Position numbers and translations under genes: made by a program. Below the pieces are notes generated by a model that did not search any database, had not been told where the DNA came from, and was given only the letters and a program-made list of their open reading frames with translations. A stretch of 6,431 nt of DNA from Gemmatimonadaceae bacterium (lineage in GTDB: Bacteria; Gemmatimonadota; Gemmatimonadetes; Gemmatimonadales; Gemmatimonadaceae): NCBI GenBank assembly GCA_013361745.1, contig JABFXM010000461.1, forward strand, positions 1 to 6,431. Direction: 5' to 3'. Shown here piece after piece: positions 5,571-6,431 of this stretch; positions within the stretch are counted from its first letter, which is position 1; each line of letters begins with the position of its first letter.

Positions 5571-5772
5571 TGGACAGAGCTGAGGTGAGAGCGGCCGCAG
5601 TGCATCCGGCCTCCCTGAAGACGCGTCACACGGCTTGTTCGCCACGCCGCGCGCGCCTAACTTGACGCGCCCGCGAGTGCGCGTGACGCCACGTACGTGA
5701 CGCGCGACACGGCGGCGCCGCACGATGGTACTTTCGACCGCGACGCCGCGGACGCTCCGACCGGACGGTCCG
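5571..5772. promoter_or_regulatory. Divergent intergenic region between the SDR and mgtE genes with GTGACGC motif cluster
   Basis: This is about 200 bases with no gene, holding promoters for both directions. GTGACGC occurs at 5683-5689 and 5697-5703 (as CGTGACGC, 14 bases apart), and inverted at 5623-5629. A related TTGACGC is at 5662-5668. The even 14-base spacing of the two plus-strand copies suggests an operator. A possible extended -10 for mgtE is TGGTACTTT at 5726-5734, giving a start near 5741 and a leader of about 30 bases; no good -35 accompanies it. I see no M-box-like magnesium riboswitch, and the space is short for one. Confidence 0.4.
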
Positions 5773-6431
5773 ATGACGCCACCGCAGCGAAAGGAAGAGC
5801 GACCCATCGCCGCGCTCCTCGCGCCGGACATCCTCGCGCTCCTCGACGAGGAGCCGCAGAGCGTCGCCGCCGAGACGGAAGAGATGCACCCCGCGGATCT
5901 CGCCGACGTCGCCGAGGCGATCCCGCGCGAGATGGTCCCGATCCTCCTCGCCGCTCTCCCGAAGGAGCGCGCCGCCGACGTCCTCGAGTACCTCGACGAG
6001 GAGCTGCGCGCCGAGGTCCTCGAGGAGATGACGGCGAAGCAGGCGGCGTCGCTCGTCTCGCACATGACGCCGGACGACCGCGCCGACGTCCTCGAGGAGC
6101 TGGAGGAGGAGCACGCCGACGACATCCTCGCCGAGATCCCGGCCGAGGCGCGGCGCGAGACGGAGCGACTGCTCGCCTTCGATCCGGAGAGCGCGGGCGG
6201 GATCATGACGACGGAGTTCGTCTCCGTCGCCGCGTCGATGACGGTGGAGGACGCGCTCGCCCAGGTACGCGTGATCGCGCGCGGGGGCCGCAAGGAGGCG
6301 ATGCACTCGATCTACGCGACCGACGCCGAAGGGCGCGTGCAGGGTGTGATGTCGTTGCGCGAGCTGCTCGCCGCGCCCGAGGGAGCGAGGATCGCCGACG
6401 TCGCCTGGGAGGAGGTCGTCACCATTCCCGC
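5773..6431 (+). CDS. mgtE: Magnesium transporter MgtE, N-terminal cytosolic part (cut by window edge)
   Basis: MgtE is a dimeric inner-membrane Mg2+ channel gated by cytosolic Mg2+-sensing domains. The visible 219 residues contain the acidic helical MgtE_N superhelix (about 15-135), with repeated helix pairs such as RAADVLEYLDEELRAEVLEE and RADVLEELEEEHADDILAEI 36 residues apart. The signature FDPESAGGIMTTEFVSV follows (136-152), then CBS domain 1 up to about residue 200 (GVMSLRELLAAPEG at 191-204) and the first residues of CBS domain 2 (IADVAWEEVVTIP). The transmembrane pore lies beyond the window. The repeats share an identical 16-base stretch (5973-5988 and 6081-6096), explained by repeat ancestry and strong GC codon bias. 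The start is uncertain: ATG 5773 is chosen because the family-like sequence begins soon after, but an in-frame ATG at 5725 would add 16 residues. Neither has a Shine-Dalgarno site. It is transcribed divergently from the reductase gene. Confidence 0.95.
   Translation, partial: MTPPQRKEERPIAALLAPDILALLDEEPQSVAAETEEMHPADLADVAEAIPREMVPILLAALPKERAADVLEYLDEELRAEVLEEMTAKQAASLVSHMTPDDRADVLEELEEEHADDILAEIPAEARRETERLLAFDPESAGGIMTTEFVSVAASMTVEDALAQVRVIARGGRKEAMHSIYATDAEGRVQGVMSLRELLAAPEGARIADVAWEEVVTIP

Noticed and set aside
156..5661. Recurrence of CCTAAC/GTTAGG (156-163, 3800-3806, 5656-5661), noticeable against the GC-rich background
   Set aside because: Three occurrences on either strand in 6.4 kb is close to what this base composition would give by chance, and two lie inside ordinary coding DNA.
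5571..5772. Possible magnesium riboswitch (M-box type) upstream of mgtE
   Set aside because: I could not see a conserved M-box-like core or a terminator/antiterminator pair, and the region is short and shared with a divergent gene.
5973..6096. Identical 16-base direct repeats in mgtE
   Set aside because: They are in frame, 36 codons apart, and explained by the internal helical repeats of the MgtE_N domain together with strong codon bias.
5571..6306. Minus-strand open frames running from the reductase through mgtE (including a 226-codon frame and an extension of the reductase to 6293)
   Set aside because: The plus strand here encodes MgtE with its AGGIMT and CBS motifs. The minus-strand translations are Ser/Arg-rich without domains, and the reductase's own beta1 motif starts at its ATG at 5570.

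Overview
This is a high-GC bacterial window carrying six protein-coding genes and almost no spare DNA. The most lineage-telling gene is the large outer-membrane-type protein (CBM9-like domain plus DUF5916). Together with the GC-rich codon use, the scarcity of clear Shine-Dalgarno sites and the general gene style, it suggests a Gemmatimonadota-like soil or sediment bacterium. That placement is an inference from recall, not a search result.

Layout from left to right. (a) 1-1426, minus strand: a beta-hydroxyacid (3-hydroxyisobutyrate-type) dehydrogenase whose stop codon overlaps, in an ATGA junction, the start of a class-V aminotransferase / cysteine-desulfurase-like gene. The latter runs off the left edge, and the pair is almost certainly co-transcribed. 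(b) 1427-1508: a short divergent intergenic region with a small hairpin. (c) 1509-1751, plus strand: an 80-residue heavy-metal-associated (HMA)-fold protein in which the first cysteine of the metal site is serine. (d) 1773-4403, minus strand: the 876-residue CBM9/DUF5916 protein, convergent with (c). A perfect 14-bp inverted repeat covers the end of the HMA gene and is the likely terminator. (e) 4404-4592: upstream region of the DUF5916 gene with nested inverted repeats, followed by a perfect 13-bp terminator hairpin belonging to the next gene. (f) 4593-5570, minus strand: an extended short-chain dehydrogenase/reductase whose catalytic tyrosine is replaced by phenylalanine. (g) 5571-5772: divergent intergenic region with a cluster of GTGACGC motifs. 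(h) 5773-6431, plus strand: the N-terminal part of an MgtE magnesium channel, cut by the right edge.

The genes do not form one obvious pathway. Only the dehydrogenase/aminotransferase pair is clearly an operon; the others look like independent single-gene units on alternating strands. I see no mobile element, CRISPR array, tRNA, rRNA or defence system. The points worth a second look are unusual residues and repeats inside otherwise familiar families (a His-rich duplicated loop, SxxC in the HMA protein, Phe for Tyr in the SDR) and several clean dyads in the short intergenic regions.
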